A DNA stretch of 42,427 bases from Deltaproteobacteria bacterium (GTDB lineage: Bacteria > Desulfobacterota > Desulfobacteria > Desulfobacterales > JAFDCJ01), in assembly GCA_019312835.1 (NCBI GenBank), contig JAFDCJ010000111.1, positions 1 to 42,427 on the forward strand, written 5' to 3'. The notes below the pieces were generated by a model, which saw only the letters and a program-made list of their open reading frames with translations, had not been told where the DNA came from and ran no database searches. Numbering within the stretch: the stretch's first letter is position 1; each line of letters begins with the position of its first letter. The position numbers and the translations under genes were made by a program. Below are positions 17,591 to 26,827 of the stretch, in pieces.

Positions 17591-19237
17591 CTACTTTCCG
17601 AATATCGGCAGCTCTTCCTGGGCCGGCATTCTTTCGCTGCGAAGTTGACTTTCACTGGCCAGTTTGTACTGAAAGCTGTCTGCCAGTGCCTGCCAGCTGG
17701 CTTCAATGATGTCTTCCGATACCCCGATGGTGCTCCAGATCTGATCCTGGTCCCGGGATTCGATGAACACGCGAACTCTGGCAGCGGTGCCGCGGTCGCC
17801 GTCGATGACGCGAACCTTAAAATCCACCAGGCGCATGGTGTCCAAATCCGGAAAGAACCGATCCAGGGCCTTGCGCAAGGCATTGTCCAGGGCGCTGACA
17901 GGGCCATAGCCCTCGGCAGCGGTAATTTCCTCCTTGCCGCCAACGGATATCTTCATTGTGGCCTGCGAGCTGCAGGGTTGATCTTTATCCTTTTCGATGG
18001 TTACGCGAAAGGATTCCAGGTTGAACAGCGGCTCGAATTGGTCGGTAAATTTTTCCATCAGGATCTTGAAGGAGCCGTCGGCGATATCAAATTGATAGCC
18101 TTTTTGCTCCAGCTGTTTGATCTCGGAGACGATTTTGCTGCTGTCATAACCATTGGTGTCCAGCTCGATGCCCAGCTCCCTCGCCTTGTATTCGATGTTG
18201 CTCTTGCCGGACATATCCGAAACCAGGACGCGTCGCTGATTGCCGACCAGGGCGGGGTCCATGTGCTCGTATGCTTTGGGGGCTTTCATGATGGCGCTTA
18301 CGTGAATGCCGCCTTTGTGGGCAAACGCGCTTTTGCCCACAAACGGTCGATTGTTTAATGGGACCTGATTCGCGGTTTCACTGATATAGCGGGAGAGGGA
18401 TTTGAGCTTTTTGAGATTCTCACCCGAAATACAGGGCCGATTCATTTTCAGATCCAAAACCGGAATTACCGACGTCAAATCCGCATTGCCGCATCTTTCG
18501 CCGTAGCCGTTAATCGTGCCCTGAACCATGACAGCCCCTGCACTCACGGCGGTGATGGCGTTGGCGACAGCCAGGCCGCAGTCATTGTGGGTGTGAACAC
18601 CCCATTTGACGGCGGCGCCGTTTGAACCGCCACCGCTTTCGGCAGCTACCAGTTTATGTACTTCCTGGTAGATCGAATCAATTTCAAAGGGCAGGGTGCC
18701 GCCGTTGGTGTCGCACAGGACGATGAAATCGGCCCCGCCTTCCAGTGCGGCGAACAGGGTCTTGACCGCATAGTCGCGATTGTTCTTGTAGCCGTCGAAG
18801 AAATGTTCGGCGTCATAGATGGTCTCGCGTCCGTTGCTTTTTAAAAACCGCACGCTGTCGGTGATCATGGCCAGATTTTCTTGCAGATCGTTGGCCATTA
18901 TTTCTTCAACATGCAGGTCCCAGCTTTTTCCGAATATGGTAACGGCAGGGGTCTCGCTGGTTAGAAGCGCCTTGAGGTTGTCGTCTTCCTCCGGCCTTAT
19001 GCCGGGCCTGCGGGTGGAACCAAATGCAACCAGGCGGGCGTTTTTAAATGACACCCGTTTGGCCAGGTCGAAAAACTGCATGTCCTTGGGATTCGATCCG
19101 GGCCAACCACCTTCGATATAATGTATCCCGACGTCATCCAGCCGCAGTGCGATTTTAACTTTTTCATCGGCGGAAAAGGTGATGTTCTCCCCTTGGGTTC
19201 CATCTCTCAAAGTGGTGTCATACAAATAGAGTTTCAT
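17591..19237 (-). CDS. cimA: (R)-citramalate synthase
   Basis: A 548-residue enzyme of the isopropylmalate-synthase superfamily in the citramalate branch (TIGR00977 type). It condenses acetyl-CoA with pyruvate to citramalate, giving 2-ketobutyrate for isoleucine without threonine deaminase. It opens YDTTLRDGTQGENITFSADEK, with the GTQGE variant that separates this branch from LeuA (GEQSPG). The metal motif is GVHTHNDCGLAVANA. GNADLTSVIP and FAHKGGIHVSA are also characteristic. The C-terminal regulatory domain is present (about 395-530). GGAGA lies upstream of the ATG. No ilvA is in the window, which fits isoleucine synthesis by this route. The gene is 45 bases after ilvC. Confidence 0.93.
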   Translation of the reverse strand: MKLYLYDTTLRDGTQGENITFSADEKVKIALRLDDVGIHYIEGGWPGSNPKDMQFFDLAKRVSFKNARLVAFGSTRRPGIRPEEDDNLKALLTSETPAVTIFGKSWDLHVEEIMANDLQENLAMITDSVRFLKSNGRETIYDAEHFFDGYKNNRDYAVKTLFAALEGGADFIVLCDTNGGTLPFEIDSIYQEVHKLVAAESGGGSNGAAVKWGVHTHNDCGLAVANAITAVSAGAVMVQGTINGYGERCGNADLTSVIPVLDLKMNRPCISGENLKKLKSLSRYISETANQVPLNNRPFVGKSAFAHKGGIHVSAIMKAPKAYEHMDPALVGNQRRVLVSDMSGKSNIEYKARELGIELDTNGYDSSKIVSEIKQLEQKGYQFDIADGSFKILMEKFTDQFEPLFNLESFRVTIEKDKDQPCSSQATMKISVGGKEEITAAEGYGPVSALDNALRKALDRFFPDLDTMRLVDFKVRVIDGDRGTAARVRVFIESRDQDQIWSTIGVSEDIIEASWQALADSFQYKLASESQLRSERMPAQEELPIFGK

Positions 19238-19282
19238 GATATTATCTCCAGGCTTTCGCGCGGCAATCCACCATGGGAGCGG

Positions 19283-20338
19283 CTAGACCTTTTTTCGATT
19301 TTCCGGCCGCAGCGACCGCACCGTAGCCCCGGCCTGCCACATTTCTGAATTTTTCAGGGCATTCAGTTCGTTATCCAATTTTTCGCGATAATCCGCGGCA
19401 CTGTTGGCTTCCAGGACCCTGCGGGTTTCCTCACCGGAGGTCACCTTGCGGTAAAGCTCATCGAATACAGGGCTGACCGCATCGCGGAATTTGGGGCTCC
19501 AGTCCAAAGCCCCGCGCTGGGCAGTTGTCGAGCAGTTGGCAAACATCCAATCCATGCCGTTTTCGGCAACCAGTCGAATCAGACTTTGGGTCAATTCCTC
19601 AACCGTTTCGTTAAACGCTTCGCTGGGGCTGTGCCCGTGGTTTCGCAACAGGTTATACTGGGCTTCCATAACCCCTGCCAGGCATCCCATCAAGACACCG
19701 CGTTCACCGGTCAGATCACTGTGGACTTCCTTTTCAAAGGTTGTGGGAAATAAATAGCCGGATCCAACCGCAATTCCGAGTGCCAGGGTTCTTTGTTTGG
19801 CCGTTCCCGTAAAATCTTGAAAGACGGCATAACTGGAATTGATGCCGCTGCCGTCCAGAAAGTTGTTGCGTACATTGCGTCCCGATCCCTTGGGCGCAAC
19901 CAGAATCACATCCACATTATCCGGGGGGATAATGTTCGTTTGATCCTTGAAAACAATCCCAAATCCGTGGGAGAAATAGAGGGCATCCCCCGAATTGAGG
20001 CATTCCTTAATCCGGGGCCAGGTGGCTACCTGGCCGGCATCGGAAAGCAAATACTGAACGATCGTCGCCTGCCGGGCGGCCTCTTCCAGTGGAAATAGGG
20101 TCTGCCCCGGGACGAAACCGTCGGCGACCGCCCGGTCCCAGGTTCGGCCCCCTTCACGTTGTCCGACGATAACGCGAATTCCGTTGTCGCGCAGATTCAG
20201 GGCCTGACCGGGCCCCTGAACACCGTAGCCCAAAACGGCTATTGTCTCATTTTCCAGGACTTCTCTGGCTTTTTGCAAAGAGAACTCATCGGATGTGATC
20301 ACATCTTCAACCACACCGCCAAAATTAAATTGTGCCAT
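19283..20338 (-). CDS. ilvC: Ketol-acid reductoisomerase, class I
   Basis: A 351-residue NAD(P)H enzyme that isomerises and reduces acetolactate and acetohydroxybutyrate for valine, leucine and isoleucine. The Rossmann motif GYGVQGPGQALNLRDNG is near residues 38-54, followed by a long cofactor loop (VGQREGGRTWDRA). The knotted C-terminal domain has the Mg-binding HSDLTGERGVLMG and the acidic ENGMDW region. The length is that of class I (class II is about 490). The long loop and the GMDWMFANCSTTAQRGALDW-type ending resemble the version found in Bacteroidetes and fungi more than the enteric or short actinobacterial ones. This is recalled rather than aligned. GAGGAAA lies before the ATG. Confidence 0.94.
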   Translation of the reverse strand: MAQFNFGGVVEDVITSDEFSLQKAREVLENETIAVLGYGVQGPGQALNLRDNGIRVIVGQREGGRTWDRAVADGFVPGQTLFPLEEAARQATIVQYLLSDAGQVATWPRIKECLNSGDALYFSHGFGIVFKDQTNIIPPDNVDVILVAPKGSGRNVRNNFLDGSGINSSYAVFQDFTGTAKQRTLALGIAVGSGYLFPTTFEKEVHSDLTGERGVLMGCLAGVMEAQYNLLRNHGHSPSEAFNETVEELTQSLIRLVAENGMDWMFANCSTTAQRGALDWSPKFRDAVSPVFDELYRKVTSGEETRRVLEANSAADYREKLDNELNALKNSEMWQAGATVRSLRPENRKKV

Positions 20339-20533
20339 GTTTCCTCGCTTTTTTAATCGTAGAGTCTAATAGTAAATAAAATTTTTAAATTCATTAAGGA
20401 CCGAATATGCGCACTTTTTCAGCAAGATCAAGGAAATCAAAAAATTTTGCTGAAGTGGACAAGTCGAGCACCGCATGAAAAAATTCGCCCGGTAACCAAT
20501 CCCTTACCCATAAGAAACCAATGGCGGCCGCAG

Positions 20534-21022
20534 CTATTTGGGTTCACGATACAGTGCCAGGCTTCCGCTCCTGGCAATTTTTTCGATGCCCATGGGATTT
20601 AGCAGATTGATCAAAGCCGCCAGTTTGCCCTCATCTCCGGTGACCTCGATAATGTAATGCTCTGTGCCGACATCAACCACCTTGCACCTGAAAATATCCA
20701 CAATTCTCAGAATTTCAGCCCGGAATTCCGCCTTGGCCCTTACGCATATAAGGGCCATTTCACGTTTAACGGCCCGGGGCCCGGTCATGTCACGCAACTT
20801 AATGACGTTGATCAATTTGCGCAGCTGTTTTTCGATCTGTTCAATTACCGGCGGGTTTGCCATGGTCACAATGGTAATCCTTGAAACCTGCGGATCCATG
20901 GTAGGTGCGACGCACAGGCTTTCAATATTAAAACCCTTGCCGCTAAACAACCCGACTACCCTGGAGAGCACACCCGGTTGATTGTCGACGAGCATTGTCA
21001 TGATGTGTTTTTGTTCTTTCAT
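20534..21022 (-). CDS. ilvN: Acetolactate synthase small (regulatory) subunit
   Basis: A 162-residue regulatory subunit that binds valine or other branched-chain amino acids and activates the large subunit. An N-terminal ACT domain begins HIMTMLVDNQPGVLSRVVGLFSGKG, followed by the FNIESLCVAPT strand. The C-terminal ALS_ss_C domain runs from about residue 85 to the end. I chose the ATG at 21022, preceded by AGAGGAAA, over the upstream GTG at 21037. Its gene follows ilvB after a 304-base gap that contains a word-repeat hairpin, and a 195-base gap without a gene separates it from ilvC. Confidence 0.93.
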   Translation of the reverse strand: MKEQKHIMTMLVDNQPGVLSRVVGLFSGKGFNIESLCVAPTMDPQVSRITIVTMANPPVIEQIEKQLRKLINVIKLRDMTGPRAVKREMALICVRAKAEFRAEILRIVDIFRCKVVDVGTEHYIIEVTGDEGKLAALINLLNPMGIEKIARSGSLALYREPK

Positions 21023-21102
21023 TCTGTTTCCTCTCACGTCAATTAGTTGCTGATCTAACCTCGCGATGAATCCTCGTTAGCTTCGTCGAAACCAGCAAAT
21101 GC

Positions 21103-21253
21103 GCTAAGTTGCCTAAAGTGCCTGAACTTGCGGTGTCGTTTCACTCCGTCATAATTAATTGCGATTAATATCCGCCTCGCTGATAGGTCGGTATAAGATC
21201 GATAGAACTCCTTAATTTTAGGCAATTTAGACATTTTCTAATTTTAGGCATTT
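21103..21253. repeat. TGCCTAAA-word inverted repeat between ilvB and ilvN
   Basis: The left arm (21103-21130) has AAGTTGCCTAAAGTGCCTGAACTT. The right arm (about 21211-21251) carries TTTTAGGCAATTTAGAC and TTTTAGGCATTTC. The shared word is TGCCTAAA. The same word makes the repeat at 26828-26965. No gene is seen in this 304-base gap. It lies inside the ilv operon, between the two subunit genes of one enzyme. Confidence 0.65.
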
Positions 21254-21326
21254 CTTCGACTTGTCTGCTTAATTTCCAGGTTGAAAAAAGGATGATAAAT
21301 TACACCGCAAATACAAACCGGAGCTA

Positions 21327-23012
21327 CTACACCAACAGCATTTCGGTGATGGCGGCACCGGCCGGCACCATGGGGTATACCCCTTCTTCCTTTTCAACAA
21401 TAAAATCCATGATGACCGGTTCCGGGATTTTAAGACCCTCGGCCAGGACCGCTTCAACCTCTTCGGGCTTTGTGGCCCTCAGGCCAACTGCACCGTAAGC
21501 TTCAGCCAGTTTTACAAAATCCGGGGCGCAGTCCATACAAGTGGAAACGTAACGTTTTCCATAGAACAATTCCTGCCATTGCCTGACCATGCCCATATAA
21601 CCGTTGTTGAGGATCACAACCTTCACCGGCAGGCCGCTTTGCACGGCAGTGGCCATTTCCTGGATGTTCATCTGGATGCTGGAGTCCCCGGCGATATCGA
21701 CCACGATTGCATCCGGAAAGGCAACCTGGGCGCCGATCGCCGCTGGCAATCCAAACCCCATGGCTCCCAGGCCCCCTGAAGTGATGAAATGGTTGGGCTG
21801 ATCGAATTGATAATACTGGGCTGCCCACATCTGGTTTTGGCCGACTTCGGTGGTGATAATGGCTTTTCCCTTGGTCAGTTCGTAAAGTTTTTCGACCACA
21901 AATTGCGGTTTGATCGTATCTTTTTGTTCATAGGCCAGCGGCATGGTGCTTTTCCATTCCTCGATCTGGTCGAACCAAGGTTTTCTGTTTTCTTCCAGAT
22001 TCCCCAGGTCAACCTGACCGATCAGCTTATTCAGATGCTCCAGGCTGATTTTGCAATCGCCAACCACCGGAATGGTGACCGGAATGTTTTTGCGAATGGA
22101 GGTGGGATCGATGTCAATGTGCACGATCTTGGCCTGGGAGCAAAAGGCGTCGGTCTTGCCGGTGACGCGGTCGTCAAAGCGGACACCGACTGAAATCAGC
22201 AGGTCGCAGGCTGACGTGGCCATATTGGCCCTGTAGGTGCCGTGCATGCCGATCATCCCCAGGGATAGGGGATCGGTTTCCGGAAAGGCACCCAGACCCA
22301 TCAGGGAAGTGGTAACCGGAATTTGAGCGCTGCGCGCCAGTTCGGTTAGCTGACTGGATGCTTTGGAAAGAATTACCCCACCGCCGGCAAATATCATCGG
22401 CCGCCTGGTGTTTTCGATAAGGGGGATGATCTTTTTTAACTGCTTCATGTTCGGCTTATAGGTGGGGTTATAGGATTTAAGCTTAACCGATTTGCCAGGT
22501 GAATATTCAGCCAGTCCTTTGGTGATGTCCTTGGGGATATCGACCAGAATGGGCCCCGGTCGGCCGGAGCGCGCCAGATAAAAGGCTTCTCTGACGGTTG
22601 AAGCCAGATCTTCAATGGACATCACCAGATAGTTATGTTTGGTGCAGGGGCGGGTAATGCCCACGATATCGACCTCCTGGAAGGCATCATTGCCGATAAG
22701 GGCCGTCGGTACCTGGCCGCTGAGGATAACCAGGGGCACCGAATCCATATACGCTGAGGCAATACCGGTAACGGTGTTGGTAACCCCGGGGCCCGACGTC
22801 ACAAGGCAGACACCCACCTGTCCGCTGGCCCTGGCATACCCGTCGGCTGAATGCACCGCGGCCTGTTCATGGCGGACCAGTATATGGTTAATATCGGTTT
22901 TGGCCAGTTCGTCATAGATATCGATAATGGCTCCGCCGGGATACCCGAAAATAGTATCGACACCTTCTTCCTTGAGGACTTCCATTAAGATTTTTGCGCC
23001 GGTCAGTTTCAT
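21327..23012 (-). CDS. ilvB: Acetolactate synthase large (catalytic) subunit
   Basis: A 561-residue thiamine-diphosphate enzyme that makes 2-acetolactate from two pyruvates and acetohydroxybutyrate from pyruvate plus 2-ketobutyrate. The N-terminal TPP domain has FGYPGGAIIDIYDEL and the activating glutamate in VRHEQAAVHSADGYAR. The central domain is FAD-binding-like. The C-terminal TPP/Mg motif is GDSSIQMNIQEMATA ending NNGYMGMVRQWQ. GAAAGG lies 8 bases before the ATG. Its 5' leader is an attenuator (see 23028-23192), so expression is expected to rise when branched-chain aminoacyl-tRNAs are scarce. Confidence 0.95.
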   Translation of the reverse strand: MKLTGAKILMEVLKEEGVDTIFGYPGGAIIDIYDELAKTDINHILVRHEQAAVHSADGYARASGQVGVCLVTSGPGVTNTVTGIASAYMDSVPLVILSGQVPTALIGNDAFQEVDIVGITRPCTKHNYLVMSIEDLASTVREAFYLARSGRPGPILVDIPKDITKGLAEYSPGKSVKLKSYNPTYKPNMKQLKKIIPLIENTRRPMIFAGGGVILSKASSQLTELARSAQIPVTTSLMGLGAFPETDPLSLGMIGMHGTYRANMATSACDLLISVGVRFDDRVTGKTDAFCSQAKIVHIDIDPTSIRKNIPVTIPVVGDCKISLEHLNKLIGQVDLGNLEENRKPWFDQIEEWKSTMPLAYEQKDTIKPQFVVEKLYELTKGKAIITTEVGQNQMWAAQYYQFDQPNHFITSGGLGAMGFGLPAAIGAQVAFPDAIVVDIAGDSSIQMNIQEMATAVQSGLPVKVVILNNGYMGMVRQWQELFYGKRYVSTCMDCAPDFVKLAEAYGAVGLRATKPEEVEAVLAEGLKIPEPVIMDFIVEKEEGVYPMVPAGAAITEMLLV

Positions 23013-23027
23013 GGTGCGTTTCCTTTC

Positions 23028-23068
23028 AAAAAAAAATCCGTTATCAGTCTGGGCTGATAACGGATTTT
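23028..23068 (-). terminator. Intrinsic terminator of the ilvB attenuator
   Basis: Read on the minus strand, AATCCGTTATCAG pairs with CTGATAACGGATT around a six-base loop, and nine T follow. The stem is 13-15 bp, depending on how many A-T pairs of the flanks are counted. It lies between the leader-peptide gene and ilvB, only 15 bases before the ilvB ATG. The 5' arm plus loop, TTATCAGCCC (23051-23060), can instead pair with GGGTTGATAA inside the leader-peptide gene (23099-23108), nine Watson-Crick pairs and one G-U. That pairing would dissolve the terminator. Confidence 0.9.
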
Positions 23069-23090
23069 GTTTTTGGTGTGTTGGATAAAA

Positions 23091-23192
23091 TCAGGCCATT
23101 ATCAACCCTGGGTGCTCGCCGCAGATAATAAGTACTCCGGCGAGTACGAGAATAAGGCTAATAAGGTTGTAAATGGCGATGATTTTGTGCAT
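23091..23192 (-). CDS. ilvB leader peptide (attenuator peptide)
   Basis: A 33-codon frame ATG (23192) to TGA (23091). Of 33 residues, 8 are Ile, 6 Leu and 2 Val, so about half are branched-chain, with the run LISLILVLAGVLII in the middle. It is followed at once by an intrinsic terminator and ilvB. This is the organisation of attenuator leader peptides of ilv operons: ribosome stalling at Ile, Leu or Val codons frees the antiterminator. The ATT-ATC Ile codons at positions 22-23 lie within the segment that can pair with GATAAT further on (a protector helix), so stalling there would release GGGTTGATAA to form the antiterminator. A weak GGA lies upstream of the ATG. No gene name is assigned because naming varies. 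Confidence 0.85.
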   Translation of the reverse strand: MHKIIAIYNLISLILVLAGVLIICGEHPGLIMA

Positions 23193-23224
23193 GGTTCCAA
23201 CAGAAATAAGTTAAATTTTAACAA

Positions 23225-23253
23225 GACTTAGCAATGAACATTTTGGTTGTCAA
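23225..23253 (-). promoter_or_regulatory. Candidate promoter of the ilv operon
   Basis: On the minus strand a perfect TTGACA (23253-23248) overlaps the stop codon of topA. With 17-base spacing, TAAGTC (23230-23225) takes the -10 place, which is a poor match. Transcription would start near 23218, about 25 bases before the leader-peptide ATG. The -35 is convincing and the -10 is doubtful. Confidence 0.45.
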
Positions 23254-25532
23254 GCGTTTTCTTTGAATTCACAGTCTTCCGTCAAGCACGACACCACGGT
23301 TCCCCTTTTTTTCGTCGTTTTTTCTACCAGAATTTTGGCACCGCAGAGCGGACAGCCACGCTGGATGGGTTTGTCCCAGGTAGCGAAGGTACAATCAGGG
23401 AAGCGATTGCAGCCATAAAAAATCTTGCCCCGCTTGGAGGTGCGTTCGACAATTTCTCCGCTGCAGTCTTGTTGGGGGCAGGCTATTCCGATCTTCTTGC
23501 CGTTGCCGTTTGAATTCAGGGATTGTGTGTTTTTACAATCCGGATAACCGCTGCAGGCCAGAAAACCGCCATAGCGCCCCCTTTTAATGACCATGGGTTT
23601 GCCGCATTTATCGCAGACTTTGTCGGTAATTTCTTCTTCTGCGATTTCTACCGGTTGAATATTGCCCTTTTCGTCACGCTCGTAATCATTGGAATAGGTG
23701 CAATCCGGATAACCGCTGCAGGCGATAAAATGCCCGTTTTTGCCGACCTTGATGCGCAAGGGCTTCTGGCATTGGGGGCATTTCAGATCGGTCGGCAGCC
23801 CCACGCCTTTGACGCTTAGCATCTCTTTGGATGCCGCATCCAGATCTTTGCTAAAGGGTTTGTAGAAACTATCAAGGACCTGCAACGCCTTGATTCTGTC
23901 CGACTCGATCCGGTCGAGGTTCTCTTCCATTTTGGCGGTGAATTCAACATCAAAGATCTCTGGAAAATTTTGGACCAGCAGATCATTGACAATAAACCCC
24001 AGTTCGTTCGGTCTGAAATAACGGTTGACAAGGTCCACGTAACCCTTGCCCCGGATGGTCGACAAAATGGAAGCATAGGTGCTGGGGCGGCCAATTCCGT
24101 TTTCCTCAAGTTCTTTTACCAGGGATGCTTCGGAAAACCGCGGGGGCGGCATTGTGAAATGTTGCTTGGGCTCCAGTTTGTCGAGCTTGAGAATTATTCC
24201 CTTGACAAGTTCCGGCAGCTTGGGCTTCTTCTGCTCGGATTCGGTGGCGATTTCTTCGTCCACGGACATGTACAATGCCATAAAGCCGGGAAATTTCATT
24301 GTAGAGCCGCTGGTGGTAAACAGGTAATTGCCGGCTTTGATGGATACTGATATCTGATCAATAAGGGCCTGGGTCATTTGGGAGGAGACAAAGCGTTGCC
24401 AGATGAGTTGATAAAGGGCGAATTGATCCGGCAAAAGATGGGCTTTTACCTGCTCCGGCGTATTAAAAATCGACGTGGGCCGAATAGCCTCATGGGCATC
24501 CTGAACTTTTTTCTTATTTTTGAAAAACCGGGGCTTATCCAGTGCATACGCTTTGCCGAAACGATCCAGGATGAGCTGCTGAGCCTCTGCGGCGGCCTCC
24601 GCCGCGATTCTGGTGGAATCAGTGCGCATATAAGTGATGAGTCCGACCGGTTCGCCCGGGCCCAGGTCGATCCCCTCATAGAGCTGCTGGGCAATCATCA
24701 TGGTTTTGCGGGCGCTGAACCTGAGTTTGCGAATGGCTTCCTGTTGAAGTTTGCTGGTGGTAAAGGGGGGCAGGGGATTTTTTTTAGTTGTTTTTTTCTG
24801 AATTTTATCGACAATGAATTGTTCCCCATCCAAGGCTTTCAAAATACGATTGACCGCTTTTTCATTCGGGATATCGATTTTTTTTTGGTCTTTTTTTACC
24901 AGTTTGGCCGCAAACGCGGGCGGGACATCACTTGCCAGATGGGCTGTGACCGACCAGTATTCCTGGGGGATAAAAGCTTGAATCGCCCGCTCTCTTTCAC
25001 AGATGATCCTGACGGCCACCGACTGAACCCTGCCGGCGCTCAGGCCGCCTTTTACTTTACGCCATAGAAGCGGTGAAACCTGGTACCCGACCAACCGATC
25101 GAGGATTCTGCGGGTCTGCTGTGCTTCATATTTGCTTTGATCAAGCGCTTCGGGCGTTGCCATGGCTCTGCGAATGGCATCTTTGGTCAACTCATGAAAA
25201 AGCACCCGATGAAATTTGCGACCCTTTTTTTTCAGCACTTCGGAGGTGTGCCAGGCAATGGCCTCACCTTCACGATCCGGGTCCGGGGCCAGAAAGACAT
25301 CGGTGGTGTCTCCGGCGGCCTGTTTCAAGGATCTTATGACCTTTTGCTTGCCGGCAATATTCTTGTATTTCGGCTTGAATCCGTTTGCCACATCAATGCC
25401 CATCTCTTTGTCAGGAAGGTCTTTGATATGTCCGACGGTTGCGGCAACATTATAGTCTCGGCCGAGATATTTTTTTATGGTTCTGACTTTTGTCGGTGAT
25501 TCTACGACAACTAACGGTTTACTCACTGCCAT
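23250..25532 (-). CDS. topA: DNA topoisomerase I
   Basis: A type IA topoisomerase that relaxes negative supercoils. From the ATG at 25532 it has 760 residues. The open frame runs 46 codons further upstream, but the family begins at SKPLVVVESPTKVRTIKKYLG, so I use the inner start, with a GGAG 12 bases before it. A Toprim domain is N-terminal with PDREGEAIAWH. The catalytic tyrosine is in GLITYMRTDSTRI. The C-terminus has four C4 zinc-ribbon repeats, each with paired cysteines (CPQC/CSGYPDC, CDKC/CSGYPDC, CPQQDC/CNRFPDC, CPLC/CLTEDC). It follows dprA on the same strand, a common pairing. Confidence 0.95.
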   Translation of the reverse strand: MAVSKPLVVVESPTKVRTIKKYLGRDYNVAATVGHIKDLPDKEMGIDVANGFKPKYKNIAGKQKVIRSLKQAAGDTTDVFLAPDPDREGEAIAWHTSEVLKKKGRKFHRVLFHELTKDAIRRAMATPEALDQSKYEAQQTRRILDRLVGYQVSPLLWRKVKGGLSAGRVQSVAVRIICERERAIQAFIPQEYWSVTAHLASDVPPAFAAKLVKKDQKKIDIPNEKAVNRILKALDGEQFIVDKIQKKTTKKNPLPPFTTSKLQQEAIRKLRFSARKTMMIAQQLYEGIDLGPGEPVGLITYMRTDSTRIAAEAAAEAQQLILDRFGKAYALDKPRFFKNKKKVQDAHEAIRPTSIFNTPEQVKAHLLPDQFALYQLIWQRFVSSQMTQALIDQISVSIKAGNYLFTTSGSTMKFPGFMALYMSVDEEIATESEQKKPKLPELVKGIILKLDKLEPKQHFTMPPPRFSEASLVKELEENGIGRPSTYASILSTIRGKGYVDLVNRYFRPNELGFIVNDLLVQNFPEIFDVEFTAKMEENLDRIESDRIKALQVLDSFYKPFSKDLDAASKEMLSVKGVGLPTDLKCPQCQKPLRIKVGKNGHFIACSGYPDCTYSNDYERDEKGNIQPVEIAEEEITDKVCDKCGKPMVIKRGRYGGFLACSGYPDCKNTQSLNSNGNGKKIGIACPQQDCSGEIVERTSKRGKIFYGCNRFPDCTFATWDKPIQRGCPLCGAKILVEKTTKKRGTVVSCLTEDCEFKENA

Positions 25533-25647
25533 TGCGAACACCATCTCCGGTTTGATTTCACTTTTGTTGCGTGGATTAATGTAAGGTTTAATTCCCAAAT
25601 AGCAACCTTCCGATACGAAGGTGTCATCGGAGAATATAACGAATACT

Positions 25648-26772
25648 TTAGCGCCTGTCGGTCCTGGCATCTTCTGAAATAGAAAACAGCTTTCCCGGGG
25701 ATTGCTGAACCATGCCGTTTAGTTCCAATTTCAGCAACAGACTTAACAACTTGCCGGGTTCCATCGATATCTTGCGGGTCAAATCATCGATGTGCATGGG
25801 ATACGGATCAAGGGCCCGATACACCCGAATTTCCTCCTCAGAAAGCGAATCCAGTTTTGGTGAGGCCCGCTTGCCGGATTTGTACTCATGGTCCTGATTG
25901 ACTGACACCAGGGGCACCAATTCTTCGATAACGTCTTGGGCATGTTCCACGAGCTTGGCACCCTGCTTTATGAGCGTATGTGAACCGGCGCTTTTGAAGG
26001 ATTGGACACTGCCGGGTACGGCAAATACTTCCCGATTTTGTTCTGCCGCCAGGCGCGCCGTTATCAGCGAACCGCTTTTGCGGGTTGCCTCAACAACCAC
26101 GGTTCCCAATGACATCCCACTGATAATTCGATTGCGAATGGGAAAATGATGCGCCTCGGGTTTCGCCCGTAATGGAAATTCCGACACCACGGCGCCCTTT
26201 TCAGCAATCCGGTGAAAAAGTCTGCGATTTTCTGCGGGATAGATCCTCTCCAAGCCACTGCCCAGTACGGCAATGGTTTGGCCCCCCGCAGACAGGGCGC
26301 CTTCGTGGGCGGCCGTGTCAATGCCCCGGGCCATGCCGCTGACAATGGTCAGGCCATGGGTCGCCAGGCTGCGACACAAATCATTGGTTGTTTTCAACCC
26401 ATAGCTGGTTGCATTGCGCGAACCGACAACCGCCAGGTTCGCTGAATGCCCCTCCAGGCGACCATAAACATACAGCAACGGCGGCGGATCCGGAATCTCG
26501 CGCAGCAACCTGGGGTAATCCGGATCGGTCAACACCACGAATCGGTAACCTCTGCTGGCGGCCGACGCCAGTTCAGCTTCGATACCTTCCGGCTGGTGGG
26601 TTCGGATTGCCGCCACATGGCGCTGGGTCAAGCCGTTGACCTGCAGGAGTTCTTGATCGGAGGCTTGCAGGACGTCTTGCGGGGATCCAAACCGATTTAT
26701 CAGGCGTTTGCAGAGCAGGTTGCCGACACCCGGAATGCTTTTTAGATGCAACCATGCTCGAATGCTGTCCAT
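25648..26772 (-). CDS. dprA: DNA-processing protein DprA
   Basis: A 374-residue protein that loads RecA onto single-stranded DNA during natural transformation and related DNA uptake. An N-terminal helix-hairpin-helix/SAM-like domain (about 1-70) precedes the Rossmann-like DprA core with AVVGSRNATSYG, VSGMARGIDTAAHEGAL and GSGLERIYPAENRRL, then FPIRNRIISGMS and EATRKSGSLITARLA. The C-terminal winged-helix domain (about 310-370) is complete. No other competence genes are nearby. Downstream, topA starts 115 bases later. Confidence 0.93.
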   Translation of the reverse strand: MDSIRAWLHLKSIPGVGNLLCKRLINRFGSPQDVLQASDQELLQVNGLTQRHVAAIRTHQPEGIEAELASAASRGYRFVVLTDPDYPRLLREIPDPPPLLYVYGRLEGHSANLAVVGSRNATSYGLKTTNDLCRSLATHGLTIVSGMARGIDTAAHEGALSAGGQTIAVLGSGLERIYPAENRRLFHRIAEKGAVVSEFPLRAKPEAHHFPIRNRIISGMSLGTVVVEATRKSGSLITARLAAEQNREVFAVPGSVQSFKSAGSHTLIKQGAKLVEHAQDVIEELVPLVSVNQDHEYKSGKRASPKLDSLSEEEIRVYRALDPYPMHIDDLTRKISMEPGKLLSLLLKLELNGMVQQSPGKLFSISEDARTDRR

Positions 26773-26827
26773 AACCCCCTCGGATAAACCGCGAAATGCC
26801 TTAGTTGCAACAAAATGCCCCAGAAAA

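Noticed and set aside
17549-18358. 269-codon plus-strand frame over cimA
   Set aside because: Antisense shadow of cimA, with no recognisable family.
24378-25067. 229-codon plus-strand frame over topA
   Set aside because: Antisense shadow of the topA core.
25533-25670. 46-codon N-terminal extension of topA
   Set aside because: The family begins at the inner ATG (25532). The extension has no conserved sequence and runs into the dprA end.
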